Source of the DNA: Nonomuraea sp. NEAU-A123
Lineage (GTDB): Bacteria > Actinomycetota > Actinomycetes > Streptosporangiales > Streptosporangiaceae
Reading direction: 5' to 3'
Assembly: GCF_018603905.1 (NCBI RefSeq)
Contig: NZ_JAHFZZ010000013.1
Coordinates: 62,001-126,000, forward strand
Length of the DNA: 64,000 bases
In this document: piece after piece, positions 1-7,496 of the stretch
Position numbering within the stretch: position 1 is the stretch's first letter
How the letters are laid out: each line of letters starts with the position of its first letter
Program-made: the position numbers and the translations under genes
Notes under the pieces: generated by a model
The model's input: only the letters and a program-made list of their open reading frames with translations
Database searches by the model: none
What the model was told of the DNA's origin: nothing

Positions 1-2
1 GG

Positions 3-539
3 TGGGCGGAAGCGTCCGCGCCGGGCGTGGTGTGGGCCGCGCGATTGGCCGACCTGCTGACCACGCTGCCCGAGCTGTGCGCGGCGGTCGCGCCCGCCGA
101 TCCCGCCCGGCTGATCGTCTGCCATCGCGACCTGCACCCGGAGAACGTCCTCGCCGACCCCACCGGCGCACTGGTGGTCGTCGACTGGGACAACCTCGGT
201 CCGGCCGAGCCGGGCCGGGAACTGGCCCGGGCGCTGTTCGACTGGTTCTGCGACAACTCGATCGCCGACCTCGACACCATGCGCGGCATGTACGAGGCGT
301 ACGTGCGTGAGGGCGGCCCGGGCCGCATCACCGAACCGGCGGACTTCTCGATGCTCCTTGCCTCCCGCCTGAACTTCCTGCGGGTCCAGGCACGCGTCGC
401 GCTCGACCCGCGCGCCGAGCCGCGGCACCGCGAGTGGGCGGAACGCGAGATCGACGAGGGACTGCGCATCCTGCCGACCCCACGGCAGTTGGCCGACGTG
501 CTGGAGCTGACACGCACCCACGGGACGTGCTGGAGCTGA
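3..539 (+). CDS. Aminoglycoside phosphotransferase-family kinase, 3' part
   Basis: The reading frame is open from the left edge, so the N-terminal lobe lies outside the window. The visible part carries the APH/choline-kinase catalytic loop CHRDLHPENVL (H-x-D-x4-N, about residues 41-51 counted from position 3) and the metal-binding VVVDWDN that follows it. A helical C-terminal lobe comes after. The family transfers phosphate from ATP to aminoglycosides, macrolides or small alcohols; the substrate cannot be told from this fragment. The last codons lie in a 29-bp tandem duplication that changes the reading frame of the tail. The family call is firm, the substrate unknown. Confidence 0.8.
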   Translation, partial: WAEASAPGVVWAARLADLLTTLPELCAAVAPADPARLIVCHRDLHPENVLADPTGALVVVDWDNLGPAEPGRELARALFDWFCDNSIADLDTMRGMYEAYVREGGPGRITEPADFSMLLASRLNFLRVQARVALDPRAEPRHREWAEREIDEGLRILPTPRQLADVLELTRTHGTCWS

Positions 540-543
540 CACG
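495..543. repeat. 29-bp tandem duplication at the kinase 3' end
   Basis: GACGTGCTGGAGCTGACACG occurs at 495-514 and again at 524-543, 29 bp apart. Since 29 is not a multiple of three, the second copy is read in another frame and sets the terminal residues and stop of the kinase. Confidence 0.8.
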
Positions 544-605
544 ACCGCGGCAGTCAGCCGATATGACGGCCCGTCCGCGCGGTGGATGCCGAGCGCCGGC
601 ATCGG

Positions 606-1190
606 TCAGCGACGGGGCCACATCGCGTTGAGCCGATCCGCCGTGGCCTGGTACGCCCCCTCCTCCACCGGGGTGAGGACGACATCGGCACCGGGCCCGG
701 CAGCGCCCAGGCGCTCACGCAACAGGATGGACTCGGCGGTGTCGGCCAGATCCAGCAGGCCGCTGATACCTGCCGCCACAGCGGCAAGCCCGTAGCCGGA
801 CAGATCCGCGCAACCGGCCTCCAATGCCTCCCGCACCGCCCCTACGCCGACGCCGAGCATGACGGCGGCCGCCGACAAGGTCGCCACATCAATCGGGTCG
901 ACGTCGACCAACCGCAGCGGGACAAGCTCCACCCGGCCGCTGGAGGCGTACAACCATCCTGGCAGCCACGCGGCGGTCGCGCGCCGCCCCTGGGTGGGCG
1001 CCACCGCCCGCCAAAACCGCCTCAATGCGGCCAGCGCGGCCCCGCCCGCCAGAGCCCCCGGCAGCACCGCCCCGTCGTCCTCGGCGGCCCGCAGGGTCAG
1101 CAGCAACGCCTCCAGCTCTCCCACCGCACGGGCCAGGTCCTCGCCCAGATCAGGCACCAGGACCACGCGCGGCCCGAGATAATCGCTCAT
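606..1190 (-). CDS. Hypothetical protein, 194 aa
   Basis: I do not recognise this family. The start MSDYLGPR is chosen because GGGAGCTGGGT stands just upstream of the ATG, and the open frame further upstream is only antisense to the DinB-like gene. The protein is rich in Ala and Leu with several predicted helices (for example EDLARAVGELEALLLTLRAAE). It has no signal peptide, no convincing membrane segment and few charged motifs, so it is probably a soluble helical protein. It is convergent with the kinase fragment and divergent from the DUF664/DinB gene at 1404. Confidence 0.6.
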   Translation of the reverse strand: MSDYLGPRVVLVPDLGEDLARAVGELEALLLTLRAAEDDGAVLPGALAGGAALAALRRFWRAVAPTQGRRATAAWLPGWLYASSGRVELVPLRLVDVDPIDVATLSAAAVMLGVGVGAVREALEAGCADLSGYGLAAVAAGISGLLDLADTAESILLRERLGAAGPGADVVLTPVEEGAYQATADRLNAMWPRR

Positions 1191-1403
1191 ACCCAGCTCC
1201 CGGTACGCAGCCGGCCAGTGGACATCTCCAGCCCTTCGTACGGGCCCGCGCCGATCTCGAGCCCGGCGGCGAAGCGCGTACGGACTTCGGCGACAGTGCC
1301 GACCGAGTCGCGGCCCGGTAGCGTCGGAGACGACGACACAACCGTGACGGTACGCCGCCCTACGGCTGGCAGCTCGCCAGGCGCCGCCGTAGACTAACCG
1401 CGC

Positions 1404-1943
1404 ATGATCGACCTGGACGAGCAGGGACGCCCGGAACCTCCTCTTGCGGCCGACGAGGTCGGCACGCTCCTGGGCTTCCTGGAGTACCAGCGCGCGACCC
1501 TGGCGTGGAAGTGCGCGGGACTGGACGCGGCCGGCCTGAGCGCGACCGTCGCCGCCTCGCCGATGACTCTGGGCGGGATGCTCAAGCACCTGGCCTGCGT
1601 CGAGAGCGACTGGATCTCGACGTGGCTGCACGGGCGAGACCCGGAACCCCCGTGGGACACGGTGGACTGGCAGGCCGACCCCGACTGGGACTGGCACTCG
1701 GCCGCCGAGGACGCCCCGGAACAACTCCATGCACTCTGGCAGGACACCGTGGCCCGGTCCCGCGTCCTGGTCGCGGAGGCGATGGCCGACGGCGGCCTGG
1801 AGCGGCTGGCCCGGCGCACCTGGCCCGACGGCCGGGCGCCCAGCCTGCGATGGATCCTGTTCCATCTGGTCGAGGAGTACGCGCGGCATAACGGGCATGC
1901 CGACCTCATCCGGGAGTCGGTGGACGGGCTGACCGGCGAGTAA
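1404..1943 (+). CDS. DinB/DUF664 family protein (mycothiol S-transferase-like)
   Basis: A protein of 179 aa with the four-helix DinB/DUF664 layout. It shows LKHLACVESDW (about residues 53-63) and, near the C terminus, LFHLVEEYARHNGHADLIRE, which supplies the His residues that bind a divalent metal in this fold. In actinobacteria such proteins are often mycothiol-dependent transferases or detoxification enzymes; the substrate here is unknown. The gene stands alone, divergent from 606-1190 and convergent with the SRPBCC gene. Family confidence is high; the mycothiol link is inference. Confidence 0.85.
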   Translation: MIDLDEQGRPEPPLAADEVGTLLGFLEYQRATLAWKCAGLDAAGLSATVAASPMTLGGMLKHLACVESDWISTWLHGRDPEPPWDTVDWQADPDWDWHSAAEDAPEQLHALWQDTVARSRVLVAEAMADGGLERLARRTWPDGRAPSLRWILFHLVEEYARHNGHADLIRESVDGLTGE

Positions 1944-1958
1944 CCGCCCCGTGGGGCC

Positions 1959-2528
1959 CTACGCTTCCTCACCCTTCAGGTGTTCGGGCAGGCCGGTATT
2001 GGGGATGCCGAACTTCTGCGCGTACTGATCGTTGAGTTCGGACCAGCCGAAGTCGACGGCTGCCGCGCCGCGGATCGGCGGGATCGGATGCCCCTCGAGC
2101 AGTTTCTCGGCCACGTCGAGGCAGAGGTGCCAGCCGGCCGCGACCTTCGGGAGCCAGTCGCGGTCCTGGACGGTGTGCCGCAGGGTCAGCCGGGAACCGG
2201 TGTCGGTGGCCGCCAGTTCCCAGCGCAGCAGGTCGGTGCCGAGGGTGTACTCCAGCAGCGTCGGTGGTTCGGCGCGCACCACCTCGGCCGCCATGTCCTG
2301 GGGCTTCTCGTCGTCGATCATCGTGATCGTGGCGTGGCCCGCCTGGGAGAGATCGCGGTCGGCGGTGTAGGGGGCCCACGCGGCGAGTTGTTCGGGCTCG
2401 GTCAGCGCGGCCCACACTTTCTCGGGCGGATGGCGCAGGTCGCGGGTGAAGACCAGCGTCCAGCGGTCTTCCGTCGCCTCGCAGCCGACCTGGGCCGGCA
2501 GGCTCGGGTGGTATGCGTCGGAGGTCAT
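1959..2528 (-). CDS. SRPBCC/AHSA1-domain protein
   Basis: A protein of 189 aa with the activator-of-Hsp90-like (AHSA1) START fold: RDLRHPPEKVWAALTEPEQLAAW near the N terminus, a central beta-sheet and a C-terminal helix beginning around GWHLCLDVAEKLLEG. The ATG lies two bases after the TAA of the ArsR regulator and uses a GGAG inside that gene's last codons, so the two are translationally coupled. ArsR-SRPBCC pairs are common in actinobacteria. The fold binds hydrophobic ligands, but no enzymatic residue is evident. It is the probable target or partner of the adjacent repressor. Confidence 0.88.
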   Translation of the reverse strand: MTSDAYHPSLPAQVGCEATEDRWTLVFTRDLRHPPEKVWAALTEPEQLAAWAPYTADRDLSQAGHATITMIDDEKPQDMAAEVVRAEPPTLLEYTLGTDLLRWELAATDTGSRLTLRHTVQDRDWLPKVAAGWHLCLDVAEKLLEGHPIPPIRGAAAVDFGWSELNDQYAQKFGIPNTGLPEHLKGEEA

Positions 2529-2530
2529 GA

Positions 2531-2839
2531 TTACTCCAGATTGTTGAGGTGGCGCTCGAGAGCGTCGAGGTGCCGGTCCCACAGGGCACGATACGGCTGA
2601 AGCCAGTCGTCGAGTGCCTGGAAGGGACCCGCCTGAATGCGGTAGATCCGCCGCTGCGCCTCCGTACGACAGGTGACGAAACCGGCTTCCCTGAGCACCT
2701 TCAACTGCTTGGAGACCGTGGGCTGGCTGACGTCGAGCGCGTCGACCAGATCGTTCACGCTGCTCTCGGCTTCCAGGAGCCGGCCGAGAATCCGGCGCCG
2801 GGTCGGTTCGGAGAGCACGGAGAACGTATCGACGGACAT
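2531..2839 (-). CDS. ArsR-family winged-helix repressor
   Basis: A protein of 102 aa. FSVLSEPTRRRILGRLLEAE followed by DLVDALDVSQPTVSKQLKVL is the ArsR/SmtB helix-turn-helix, and the wing is CRTEAQRRIYRI. No metal-binding cysteine pair is seen, so this is the PadR/ArsR-like type linked to SRPBCC proteins rather than a metal sensor. The start MSVDTF is preferred because AGGAGG ends directly before it; an in-frame upstream extension lies in the promoter. It is co-transcribed with the SRPBCC gene and likely represses its own operon. Confidence 0.9.
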   Translation of the reverse strand: MSVDTFSVLSEPTRRRILGRLLEAESSVNDLVDALDVSQPTVSKQLKVLREAGFVTCRTEAQRRIYRIQAGPFQALDDWLQPYRALWDRHLDALERHLNNLE

Positions 2840-2846
2840 GCCTCCT

Positions 2847-2875
2847 ATATTCCCTGCCAAGTATATGCCCGTCAA
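2847..2875 (-). promoter_or_regulatory. Candidate promoter of the ArsR-SRPBCC operon
   Basis: On the minus strand TTGACG (2870-2875) and GAATAT (2847-2852) are 17 bp apart. This would start RNA almost at the ATG, upstream of nothing but the AGGAGG. A second -10-like TATACT at 2860-2865 would instead leave a short leader containing the ribosome site. The two TATAC-TTG-like half sites here are also possible operator halves. Confidence 0.4.
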
Positions 2876-2939
2876 GGTATACATGTCTCACACGCCATGA
2901 ATTATGGCCTTATATTCGCCTTTTGTGGTGTTTTGGGTG

Positions 2940-2972
2940 CTTTCGGTATCGTGGTGAGAGAGATACCGAAAG
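2940..2972. promoter_or_regulatory. Perfect 11-bp inverted repeat upstream of the repeat-protein gene
   Basis: CTTTCGGTATC (2940-2950) and GATACCGAAAG (2962-2972) are exact inverted copies separated by 11 nt. They stand between the divergent ArsR gene and the gene starting at 2988. No T-run follows, so an operator is more likely than a terminator. Confidence 0.6.
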
Positions 2973-2987
2973 AACCGAGGCGGGCAC

Positions 2988-3842
2988 ATGTCCGACCGTG
3001 CAGCGAAGCAACCCCGTCGGTACCGATACCGGAGCCCGCGTGAACAGCCGAATGGGCAGCTCGGAACCGACGCCCAGGAGCTGGAGCACGACGAGATCGC
3101 GTTGGGCGAGAGGGCTGTGAGCGACGAGCCGGATGTGTTCCTCGACGTTCCCCTGCTCAAGGTGGACGAGATCCACCTCGAGGTGGACGATCTCCGGGCA
3201 CGGGTGTCACTGAGCGCCGAAGTCCTCGACCTGCTCCGGCTCAGCGTGGGAGCGGATGTGGGGCTCGGCCGGGTGGCGCTGGACATCAAGGGCGTCGAGG
3301 CCCAGGCGCTGCTCAAGGTACGACTCGACAACGTCGCGCTGATCCTTGACAGGGTGCTGCGGACCATCGATCAGAATCCGCAGATCCTCGAGAACCTGAC
3401 GCGCGGCCTGGAGTCGACTCTTCGTGACGTCGGAACCGGCGCCGGCCATGCCGTCGGCGAACTCGGCCGGGGAACAGGAAGAGCCGTGGAAGACGTCGGG
3501 CGCGGAGCCGGGGAAGCCGTGGAAGAAGTCGGCCGCGGAACCGGCGGAGCCGTCCATGAGGTCGGCCGCGGAACCGGGGAAGTCTTGGAAGACCTCGGCG
3601 GGGGCACCAGCGCAGCCGTCGAGGAAGTCGGCCGGGGAGCCGGTAAGACGGCCGAATCCGTGGGCGGCACGGTCAAAGGCGGAGGCGAGGGGGACGACGA
3701 GCCCGTACGTGACCGCGACCGGGTGCCGAAGCGGACCGCAAAGCGCGCCGTACGGGAAGGCAAGCCCGTCCGACGTCACCCCCCGGAGGAGACCGAGCGC
3801 GAGCGCCCCAGGCCGGTCCGGCGACCGGAGAGGCCCTCATGA
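2988..3842 (+). CDS. Protein with seven 11-residue Gly-rich repeats
   Basis: A protein of 284 aa with no recognised function. A basic N terminus (residues 1-40) leads into a conserved-looking acidic alpha/beta segment (45-145, with VPLLKVDEIHLEVDDLRARV). Residues 147-223 are seven tandem 11-mers of the form (D/E)-(V/L)-G-R-G-(T/A)-G-x-A-V-E. The tail (235-284) is highly charged. Eleven-residue repeats of this kind can form amphipathic helices that bind membranes, as in LEA proteins and synucleins; that role is inference. GAGG lies 9 nt before the ATG. The stop overlaps the next ATG (ATGA), indicating a two-gene unit. Confidence 0.75.
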   Translation: MSDRAAKQPRRYRYRSPREQPNGQLGTDAQELEHDEIALGERAVSDEPDVFLDVPLLKVDEIHLEVDDLRARVSLSAEVLDLLRLSVGADVGLGRVALDIKGVEAQALLKVRLDNVALILDRVLRTIDQNPQILENLTRGLESTLRDVGTGAGHAVGELGRGTGRAVEDVGRGAGEAVEEVGRGTGGAVHEVGRGTGEVLEDLGGGTSAAVEEVGRGAGKTAESVGGTVKGGGEGDDEPVRDRDRVPKRTAKRAVREGKPVRRHPPEETERERPRPVRRPERPS

Positions 3843-4087
3843 ACGCCGATGGCGGGCAGCCGCTCCCCCATGAGCCGGACATCGTTCTCACCGCCACGGT
3901 GAAGGCGGACGAGCTCCGCTTCGACGAGGCGCCGCAGACGCACGTCGAGTTCTCCGGCCGCCCCGGTCACGAGTCAGGCTCCGGCAGCGATCGGTCCAAC
4001 CTGCCGGATCGCGTGGAGGAGAACATCACCTACCGGCACGTCCAGGTTGATTACGTCCTCGCCTCCACGCTCACCATTCGCGGCTAA
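3839..4087 (+). CDS. Small acidic partner protein, 82 aa
   Basis: The ATG overlaps the stop of the 11-mer repeat protein (ATGA), so translation is coupled. The protein has no signal peptide or membrane segment. It includes DIVLTATVKADELRFDEAPQ and VEFSGRPGHESGSGSDR, followed by a predicted beta-rich end (ITYRHVQVDYVLASTLTI). I believe related small proteins accompany similar repeat proteins in other actinomycetes, but the function is unknown. Its last codons overlap the end of the convergent reductase gene by 4 nt. Confidence 0.7.
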   Translation: MNADGGQPLPHEPDIVLTATVKADELRFDEAPQTHVEFSGRPGHESGSGSDRSNLPDRVEENITYRHVQVDYVLASTLTIRG

Positions 4088-4692
4088 GCGACAGAACCGT
4101 AAGAGGGTTTGCCCGCCCACTCGTAGGTGGTGTACACGACGCCGGCGTCGGTGACGGTCGACCCGGTGACCTTCAGCCCAGCCGGAGTGGTCCCTTCGGC
4201 GAAGAGCCGCTTTCCCTGGCCGAGGATGACCGGGAAGACCAGCAGGCGGTACTCGTCGATCAGTTCGGCCTGCTGCAGCGTACGCATGAGGTCGCTGCTG
4301 CCCTGGACGAGGATCTCGCCGTCGGTGCGCTGCTTGAGCTCGGCGACCGTCTGAGCGGCCTCGCCCACCAGGACCTGGGTGTTGCGCCACTCGGCGTTCA
4401 TCGGCGTCCGCGTGGCGACGTACTTCGCCATGCCGTTGATCTTGGCGCCGCCCTCCTCGTCGGGCACGTCGGGCCAGTGCGAGGCGAGGATCTCGTACGA
4501 CCTGCGACCCAGAAGCATGCCGTCCGCGCGCTCGAACTGCTCGCTCATGATGCGGCCGAACCCCTCATCCACGTGCGGGGGCAGCCATCCGCCATGCGGG
4601 AAGTCATTGGAGTCGTCCTCACCGACCCCGCCGGGCCCCTGCATGACACCGTCCAGCGACACGAAGGTCGAAACCACCAGCCTGCTCGCCAT
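4084..4692 (-). CDS. Dihydrofolate reductase-fold (RibD C-terminal-like) protein
   Basis: A protein of 202 aa beginning MASRLVVSTFVSLDGVMQGP, the usual N terminus of the RibD_C/DHFR-like family. LLGRRSYEILASHWPD, ILVQGSSDLMRTL and LLVFPVILGQGKRLF follow and form the NADPH-binding fold. The members bind NADPH and reduce unknown substrates. The start at 4692 fits family length; an upstream in-frame ATG at 4776 would add 28 unusual residues. It stands alone, tail to tail with the small gene ending at 4087. Confidence 0.88.
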   Translation of the reverse strand: MASRLVVSTFVSLDGVMQGPGGVGEDDSNDFPHGGWLPPHVDEGFGRIMSEQFERADGMLLGRRSYEILASHWPDVPDEEGGAKINGMAKYVATRTPMNAEWRNTQVLVGEAAQTVAELKQRTDGEILVQGSSDLMRTLQQAELIDEYRLLVFPVILGQGKRLFAEGTTPAGLKVTGSTVTDAGVVYTTYEWAGKPSYGSVA

Positions 4693-4815
4693 CTGCCCAC
4701 TCTTCTCACTCGTGGTGCGGAAAGCGGGCCCGTCCGGCCCGCCGTTTTCCTGTGCCTTCAGCTTGCCGAAACCCATTTACGGAATCCTTAAGGCCTCCGT
4801 ACGCCTTGAACAGCC

Positions 4816-5328
4816 CTAGAAGTGGGTGGCGATACCGAATGCCTCGCGCAGTTGGGCCATGTCGTGACGGTCACGGTCGCTGGGTTCGTAGCCCTGGTGG
4901 AATGCCACCTGCTGGGCGGCTGACAGGCAGCCCACCGCAGCGCTCTCGATCAGGCCCGTGGTGAAGGCGTCCGCCGGATAGACAAAGACGCCTCCGTGAT
5001 CGTCGGCTTGCTGGACGGCGGAGCCGTCCGCCTCGAACCGCAGCGGATGCAGGTCCAGCTCGTGTCCATGCTGGTCCATCATGACGAAGCGGACGGGCCG
5101 GCCCGGCGAGGCATCGGGCTGCTCGGCGAACCCGGCGGCCTCCAGCGTCTCGATCAGCAGCGGCTCCTGCTCGACGCGGTGCAACAGGTCAAGGTCGCGG
5201 TGCTCGCGGGTGACCTTGCCGATCAGGGCGTCGATGCCCCATCCACCGGCAACCCATACCTCGCACCGCACGTCGCGCAGGAGCGTCAACACCCGCAGCA
5301 GCACACTCGCATCCATCATGCGGGGCAT
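4816..5328 (-). CDS. Aminoglycoside/lincosamide nucleotidyltransferase-like protein
   Basis: About 170 aa. The segment WVAGGWGIDALIGKVTREHRDLDL matches the nucleotidyltransferase motif G-G-W followed by H-R-D-L-D-L found in ANT(2'')- and Lnu-type enzymes, with the two Asp residues binding metal. Such enzymes transfer AMP to hydroxyls of antibiotics; chromosomal actinomycete members are often of unknown substrate. The start MPRMMDAS is chosen for its purine-rich upstream stretch; a start at 5319 is nearly as good. Activity on a drug is not shown by the sequence. Confidence 0.75.
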   Translation of the reverse strand: MPRMMDASVLLRVLTLLRDVRCEVWVAGGWGIDALIGKVTREHRDLDLLHRVEQEPLLIETLEAAGFAEQPDASPGRPVRFVMMDQHGHELDLHPLRFEADGSAVQQADDHGGVFVYPADAFTTGLIESAAVGCLSAAQQVAFHQGYEPSDRDRHDMAQLREAFGIATHF

Positions 5329-5498
5329 TCTGCCCCGTCCTGCGGTGGACGGCAGATACCGGCTGAGGACCCACCCGATCATGGCCCTGTACTTGGGATG
5401 CGACACGAAGATCAATACACACGGCAACTCGCCGATACGCTGAGTGATCCGTGTTACTACGGACCTGCTGATCTTTCGAGAGCGTCTCAGGAGGTTCG

Positions 5499-6044
5499 AT
5501 GACACTCATTCATGCTGGTCAAGCCGTAGCTATCGCGGCTGCCCTGCTCGCCGGTCCGTTCACCACGGCGTCAGCGGCGAACGCCGTCACCGCCGGCGCC
5601 CCGGAACGGCTGCTCCCCAAGTTCTCGGCGACCCTGGTGGCCCGTCACAGTGGCAAGTGCCTGGACGTCGCCGGCGTCAGCACGGCCGACGGAGCCAACG
5701 TCCACCAGTGGACCTGCATCAACGGCCAGGCCAACCAGGAGTGGAACTTCGTGGCGACCAGCGATGGTTACTACACCCTCCGCGCCACGCACAGCGGCAA
5801 GTGCCTGGACGTCTCGGGCGTCAGCACCGCCGACGGAGCCAACGTCCACCAGTGGACCTGCCTGTTCGCCCAGCGCAACCAGGAATGGCGGCTCGTCCAG
5901 AAGGACAACGGCTACTTCACCGTCGTCGCTCGGCACAGCGGCAAGTGCCTGGACGTGGCGGGTGTCAGCATCTCCGAGGGGGCCAACGTTCACCAGTGGA
6001 CCTGCCTGCCCGGGCAGCGCAACCAGGAGTGGCGACTCGCCTGA
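5499..6044 (+). CDS. Secreted ricin-type beta-trefoil lectin
   Basis: A protein of 181 aa with a signal peptide (residues 1 to about 27, cleavage near TASA-ANA) and then a single three-lobed ricin B domain. Each lobe holds the same HSGKCLDV.GVS...GANVHQWTC pattern and an NQEW Q-x-W repeat, so all three carbohydrate subsites look intact. There is no attached catalytic domain, which is unusual because most actinomycete ricin modules are fused to hydrolases. AGGAGG lies 5 nt before the ATG. It is a probable extracellular carbohydrate-binding protein. Confidence 0.92.
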   Translation: MTLIHAGQAVAIAAALLAGPFTTASAANAVTAGAPERLLPKFSATLVARHSGKCLDVAGVSTADGANVHQWTCINGQANQEWNFVATSDGYYTLRATHSGKCLDVSGVSTADGANVHQWTCLFAQRNQEWRLVQKDNGYFTVVARHSGKCLDVAGVSISEGANVHQWTCLPGQRNQEWRLA

Positions 6045-6113
6045 GCGACACGATCGGGCTCGCCGGGCCGCGTTCCCGCGGCCGTAGCCTGGCGTGAACA
6101 GCCGGACACAACG

Positions 6114-6154
6114 AAAGAGGCCTTCACCGCCTTTGGCTGGTGAAGCGCCTCTTT
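6114..6154. terminator. Bidirectional terminator hairpin
   Basis: AAAGAGGCCTTCACC (6114-6128) pairs with GGTGAAGCGCCTCTTT (6139-6154), leaving a 10-nt loop and one bulged C. A/T-rich ends on both sides suit convergent genes (the lectin and the MarR regulator). Confidence 0.85.
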
Positions 6155-6184
6155 CTGCTGGTTACGGCAGGACCTCGCGAGAGG

Positions 6185-6604
6185 TCATGCGTCGCCGCCC
6201 TCGTTGAGGCGTCGCAGCAGATCGAGCAGGGTCGCGCGGTCCCCTGGCGACAGGGTCGAATAGCAGGTGGCCAGGACTTCGTCGGCGACCTGGTGCCCCG
6301 CGTCGAGCACCTGCTCGCCGGCGGGCGTCAGATGGTGCTCGATACGTCGCCCATGGCCCGGCCTGCGCTCGATCAGGCCCTGCGTCACCAGCCGGTTGGC
6401 GAGCGTGCCGAACGCCTGCTCGCTCTGGAACGTCGCCGTGGCCAGAGCACGGGCGGATGCCCCAGGCGTACGGCTGATCGCGCGCAGGGCATCCCACTGG
6501 GCCAGCGTGGTGCCAACGGTGGCGAGCCGGCTGTCCAGCGCCCGGTGTTGCCGGTACTGGGCTTGCTTGACCGCTCTTCCAAGGACTTGCAGTTCACCGG
6601 GCAT
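6185..6604 (-). CDS. MarR-family regulator
   Basis: A protein of 139 aa. The winged helix is formed by TLAQWDALRAISRTPGASARALATATFQSEQAFGTLANRLVTQGLIER, and the wing is RRPGHGRRIEHHLT. The gene is divergent from the alpha/beta hydrolase at 6665 across 60 bp holding an inverted repeat, the classical arrangement in which a MarR protein represses itself and its neighbour. The ligand is unknown. Confidence 0.88.
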   Translation of the reverse strand: MPGELQVLGRAVKQAQYRQHRALDSRLATVGTTLAQWDALRAISRTPGASARALATATFQSEQAFGTLANRLVTQGLIERRPGHGRRIEHHLTPAGEQVLDAGHQVADEVLATCYSTLSPGDRATLLDLLRRLNEGGDA

Positions 6605-6626
6605 GGAACCAGTCTAGCTCTTACTC

Positions 6627-6653
6627 AACTAGCTTATATCAACAAGTTTAGTT
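6627..6653. promoter_or_regulatory. Imperfect inverted repeat, probable MarR operator
   Basis: AACTAGCTT (6627-6635) and AAGTTTAGTT (6644-6653) are near-perfect inverted copies in an A/T-rich gap between the divergent MarR and hydrolase genes. Confidence 0.5.
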
Positions 6654-6664
6654 ATGGTGAGGCC

Positions 6665-7465
6665 ATGCCTACACCCCGCACCATCGCGCTCTACCCGGAC
6701 CTGCCGCTCACCCTGTCCGAGGCCGGAACCGGCCGGCCCGTCCTGGTCCTGCACGGCGGTGGCGGCCCCGCCACCGTCGCCGGGCTCGCCGACCATCTCG
6801 CGCGGACCACCCACACCATCGCCCCCACCCATCCCGGCTGGGACGGCACCCCCCGCCCTGACTGGTTCACCGGCATCGACGACCTCGCCCTTGCCTACCT
6901 GCACTACCTGCGTGACCATCAGCTGTCCGACGTGCTCGTCATCGGCTCCTCGCTCGGCGGCTGGACCGCCGCCGAGATGGCCGTGCTCGACAACGCGGGG
7001 ATCATCACCGGGCTCGTGCTGATCGACCCCGTCGGCGTAGACGTCCCCACCGAACCGATCAGAGACTTCTTCGCCCTCGACGCCCGCGGCGTCGCCGAGT
7101 ACTCCTGGCACGACTCGGCCCGCTTCTACGTCGACCCCGCCGACATTCCCACCGAGCAGCTCGCCCTCCGGCAGTCGAACATGGCCACCATGCGCATCCT
7201 GGCCGGCGACCCCTACATGCACGACCCCAAACTCGCGCACCGCCTGGCCCGCGTCGACCTGCCTACCCTGCTGCTCTGGGGAGAGAGCGACCGCATCGTC
7301 ACCCCCGCCTACGGCACGGCGTACGCGGCCGCCTTCGGCAACGCCCGGCTAGAGATCATCCCCGAGGCCGGCCACCTGCCACAGATCGAACAACCGCGCG
7401 CCACGCACGCGTTGATCGACGCCTACCTGCACCAGATGAGCACCGCTCCCATCAATGCTCAGTGA
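6665..7465 (+). CDS. Alpha/beta-hydrolase
   Basis: A protein of 266 aa with the canonical fold. The oxyanion segment is LVLHGGGGPATVAGL, the nucleophile elbow GSSLGGW, the acid WGESDRIV and the histidine EAGHLPQ. There is no signal peptide, so it is cytoplasmic. The substrate is unknown; hydrolases paired with MarR regulators often act on small esters, lactones or quinone-type toxicants. GTGAGG precedes the ATG. It is likely controlled by the divergent MarR protein. Confidence 0.9.
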   Translation: MPTPRTIALYPDLPLTLSEAGTGRPVLVLHGGGGPATVAGLADHLARTTHTIAPTHPGWDGTPRPDWFTGIDDLALAYLHYLRDHQLSDVLVIGSSLGGWTAAEMAVLDNAGIITGLVLIDPVGVDVPTEPIRDFFALDARGVAEYSWHDSARFYVDPADIPTEQLALRQSNMATMRILAGDPYMHDPKLAHRLARVDLPTLLLWGESDRIVTPAYGTAYAAAFGNARLEIIPEAGHLPQIEQPRATHALIDAYLHQMSTAPINAQ

Positions 7466-7496
7466 CCACGAGCGAACCGCACACCACCGATGATGG

